From Acidobacteriaceae bacterium (GTDB taxonomy: Bacteria; Acidobacteriota; Terriglobia; Terriglobales; Acidobacteriaceae): 6,869 nt of DNA. Shown in pieces: positions 4,980 to 6,869 of the stretch; within the stretch, counting starts at the first letter, position 1; each line of letters opens with the position of its first letter. The stretch covers positions 214 through 7,082 of the forward strand of contig PKYX01000339.1 of assembly GCA_003132825.1 (NCBI GenBank). Reading direction: 5' to 3'. The notes beneath the pieces are model-generated. The model saw nothing but the letters and a program-made list of their open reading frames with translations, did not search any database and was not told the DNA's origin. The translations under genes were made by a program, and so were the position numbers.

Positions 4980-6758
4980 GTGTACATACTCGGGGTGTCT
5001 TGCTACTACCATGATGCTGCAGCGGCGTTGTTACAGGACGGCATGCTTGTCGCGGCAGCCGAAGAAGAGAGATTTTCGCGGGTAAAGCACGACTACGGCT
5101 TCCCCAGGAACGCCATCCAGTTTTGTCTCGATCAGGCCGGACTCGAAGGAAGGGATTTGGACTACGTTGTCTTTTTTGAGAAACCCTTCCGGAAGTTCGA
5201 CCGCATTCTGATGACGACCCTGCAGACTTATCCCCAATCGTGGAGAGTGTTCCGCGAGTCCATGATCTCATGGATGATCGATAAGCTGTGGGTCGGTGCC
5301 ACACTCCAGAGCGAACTCGGGATAAGCAAAGCGAAGGTGCTGTTCTGTGAGCATCACCTCTCTCACGCCGCCAGCGCCTACTTGTGTTCACCCTTCGACG
5401 AGGCGGCCATTCTCACCGTCGATGGAGTCGGAGAATGGGCCACAGCCAGTTACGGCGTCGGTCGCGGGAATGATATCCGCTTATTAAAGCAGACCGAGTT
5501 CCCCCACTCGATCGGGCTGCTCTACAGCGCCTTTACTGCGTTTCTGGGTTTTGAAGTGAATGAGGGCGAGTACAAGGTGATGGGCATGGCTCCATACGGA
5601 GTAGCCCGCTATGTGGACAAGGTCTGGAAGCTGGTGCAACCGAATCCGGATGGATCCTTTTCGCTCGACATGGAATACTTTTGCTTCCACTATTCAACGA
5701 AACGGACGTACAGCCAGAAATTCGTGGCGCTCTTCGGCGAGCCTCGGCCGCCTGGGTTGCAATTCTTCACCAAGGAATCGGGCTTCCCGAAGTACTTCGG
5801 GGCTCCCCCAGGAAACTACAACGAACTGTGCGACTTGAACCAGCACTATGCCGATATCGCGGCCAGCATTCAGCAGGTGACCGAGGAGCTGCTTTTGGGC
5901 ATGGCCATCCACTTATACCGCGAGACGGGACTCAAGCAGCTTTGCATTGCGGGCGGCGTTGGCCTGAACAGCGTGGCGAACGCGCGCATTCTCAAGGAGA
6001 GTGGTTTCGAGCAGCTATATATTCAACCTGCGGCGGGCGACAGCGGAGGCGCTCTAGGAGCTGCCTTGTGGGCCTACAGCTGTTTGCTGGGAAAACCTCG
6101 CACCTTTACCATGCTACATGCTTCCTGGGGCCGAAATAATTCCGATGCGGAAATCAGCGATTTTCTCCGGCAGAATGACATACCTTTTCGGCATTTCGAA
6201 AATGATGATCAGTTGCTCGACTGCGTGGTCGAGCGCCTTGTTCAGGGTAAAGTTATCGGCTGGTCGCAGGGCCGCTTCGAATGGGGACCACGGGCGCTCG
6301 GGAATCGAAGCATTCTCGCCGATCCGCGCAATCCCGACATGAAAGACATCGTCAACGCCAAGATCAAGTTTCGAGAGCCGTATCGACCCTTTGCCCCCTC
6401 AGTACTCGCCGAGTGTGCAGAAAAATACTTTGATCTGCCGCAGGCCGAATGCCACCACCCTGCCAGGCACATGCTGTATGTCGTGCCGGTCAGGGAGAAC
6501 CATCGCAGCTCGCTGCCCGCAGTTACCCATGTGGACGGTACCGGCCGGCTGCAGACGGTTTTCCGAAACCAAAGTCCTTTGTATTACCGTTTGATCGAAC
6601 GCTTTGGGCAAGCTACCGGCGTTCCGGTCGTACTCAACACGTCCTTCAATCTCAAAGGCCAACCGATCGTAAACACGCCGGCCCAAGCTTTTGACACGTT
6701 CTCCAAGTGCGGGATGGACAATCTCGTAATGGAGCGTTTCCTGGTCGAAAAGACGTAG
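4980..6758 (+). CDS. O-carbamoyltransferase, NodU/CmcH/TobZ family
   Basis: A 592-residue cytoplasmic enzyme, the usual length for the family, predicted to transfer a carbamoyl group from carbamoyl phosphate via carbamoyl-adenylate to a hydroxyl of a sugar or natural product. The N-terminal Kae1/TsaD-like domain (about 1-370) begins with the canonical MYILGVSCYYHDAAAAL and contains the metal-site HHLSH (125-129), a DGVGE loop (148-152), a nucleotide-site GGVGLNSVANA (325-335) and GDSGGALGAA (353-362, D354 a likely metal ligand). The C-terminal YrdC-like domain (about 390-592) carries GRFEWGPRALGNRSIL (431-446), KFREPYRPFAPS (463-474) and NTSFN (553-557), the carbamoyl-phosphate-binding signature. 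All expected motifs are intact. The GTG start follows AAGG at 4967-4970 with nine-base spacing and puts the signature N-terminus exactly at residue 1. Acceptor unknown; a glycan or glycolipid is favoured by the neighbouring flippase. Confidence 0.95.
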   Translation: MYILGVSCYYHDAAAALLQDGMLVAAAEEERFSRVKHDYGFPRNAIQFCLDQAGLEGRDLDYVVFFEKPFRKFDRILMTTLQTYPQSWRVFRESMISWMIDKLWVGATLQSELGISKAKVLFCEHHLSHAASAYLCSPFDEAAILTVDGVGEWATASYGVGRGNDIRLLKQTEFPHSIGLLYSAFTAFLGFEVNEGEYKVMGMAPYGVARYVDKVWKLVQPNPDGSFSLDMEYFCFHYSTKRTYSQKFVALFGEPRPPGLQFFTKESGFPKYFGAPPGNYNELCDLNQHYADIAASIQQVTEELLLGMAIHLYRETGLKQLCIAGGVGLNSVANARILKESGFEQLYIQPAAGDSGGALGAALWAYSCLLGKPRTFTMLHASWGRNNSDAEISDFLRQNDIPFRHFENDDQLLDCVVERLVQGKVIGWSQGRFEWGPRALGNRSILADPRNPDMKDIVNAKIKFREPYRPFAPSVLAECAEKYFDLPQAECHHPARHMLYVVPVRENHRSSLPAVTHVDGTGRLQTVFRNQSPLYYRLIERFGQATGVPVVLNTSFNLKGQPIVNTPAQAFDTFSKCGMDNLVMERFLVEKT

Positions 6759-6775
6759 ACACAAGATATCTGTCC

Positions 6776-6869
6776 ATGAATCACCTGGGTGCCAGTCAAG
6801 GTTCGGCAGCAGTGCCTGACAGGAGCGAGTCGAGCCTGGCCCCGAGGAGCCTGGTCCCGAAGTTTGACC
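6776..6869 (+). CDS. Possible start of a further gene, cut by the window edge
   Basis: An ATG 17 bases after the carbamoyltransferase stop opens 31 codons with no stop before the edge (MNHLGASQGSAAVPDRSESS...). No clear ribosome binding site precedes it, and a second frame is also open across the same bases. The close spacing would suit a fourth cassette gene, but there is too little sequence to recognise a family and it may be non-coding. Confidence 0.25.
   Translation, partial: MNHLGASQGSAAVPDRSESSLAPRSLVPKFD
6832..6861 (+). repeat. Two tandem 15-bp units
   Basis: GAGCCTGGCCCCGAG (6832-6846) is followed directly by GAGCCTGGTCCCGAA (6847-6861), with 13 of 15 positions matching. Fifteen bases is a whole number of codons, so it could lie in a coding region as well as in a spacer. 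Its extent beyond the window is unknown. Confidence 0.35.

Noticed and set aside
4870..5391. A 173-codon open frame on the - strand under the carbamoyltransferase start
   Set aside because: It is antisense to the strongly conserved N-terminal domain; the translation is Arg/Ser-rich and typical of a shadow of a GC-rich gene.

Overview
The window reads as part of a bacterial surface-glycan or specialised-glycolipid locus. Base composition is moderately GC-rich, two of the five complete genes use GTG starts, and Shine-Dalgarno sequences are clear for four of them. With a Wzx-type flippase, cobalamin-binding radical SAM enzymes and a NodU/CmcH-type carbamoyltransferase, this suits a Gram-negative soil or sediment bacterium such as an Acidobacteriota- or Deltaproteobacteria-like lineage. 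That placement is inference with low confidence. No rRNA, tRNA, CRISPR array or insertion sequence is visible.

Layout: (1) bases 2-862, + strand, the C-terminal part of a polysaccharide flippase entering from the left edge. (2) 915-2417, - strand, a cobalamin-binding-domain radical SAM protein, convergent with the flippase. (3) 2418-2822, a 405-base divergent promoter region. It holds two oppositely oriented, 11-bp-phased TTGTCA repeat arrays that resemble Pho boxes, plus a hairpin and direct repeats. (4) 2823-4334, + strand, a second radical SAM protein. It is a paralog of the first: a hand count of a gapless alignment gives 176 of 420 identical residues, about 42%. (5) 4335-4558, a 224-base spacer with a 12-bp palindrome and a two-tier hairpin. 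(6) 4559-6758, a tight three-gene cassette: a 62-aa DUF5989/SxtK-like membrane protein, a 72-aa SxtJ-like single-span protein and a 592-aa O-carbamoyltransferase. (7) 6759-6869, the tail, with a possible start of a further gene.

Proposed working model (inference): the carbamoyltransferase adds a carbamoyl group from carbamoyl phosphate to a hydroxyl of a sugar or lipid-linked intermediate, helped or anchored at the membrane by the two small proteins. The paired radical SAM enzymes perform one or two unactivated-carbon modifications (C-methylation, rearrangement or ring formation) on the same product. The flippase moves the lipid-linked product across the inner membrane. The most unusual elements are the head-to-head paralogous radical SAM pair and the mirrored repeat arrays between them.
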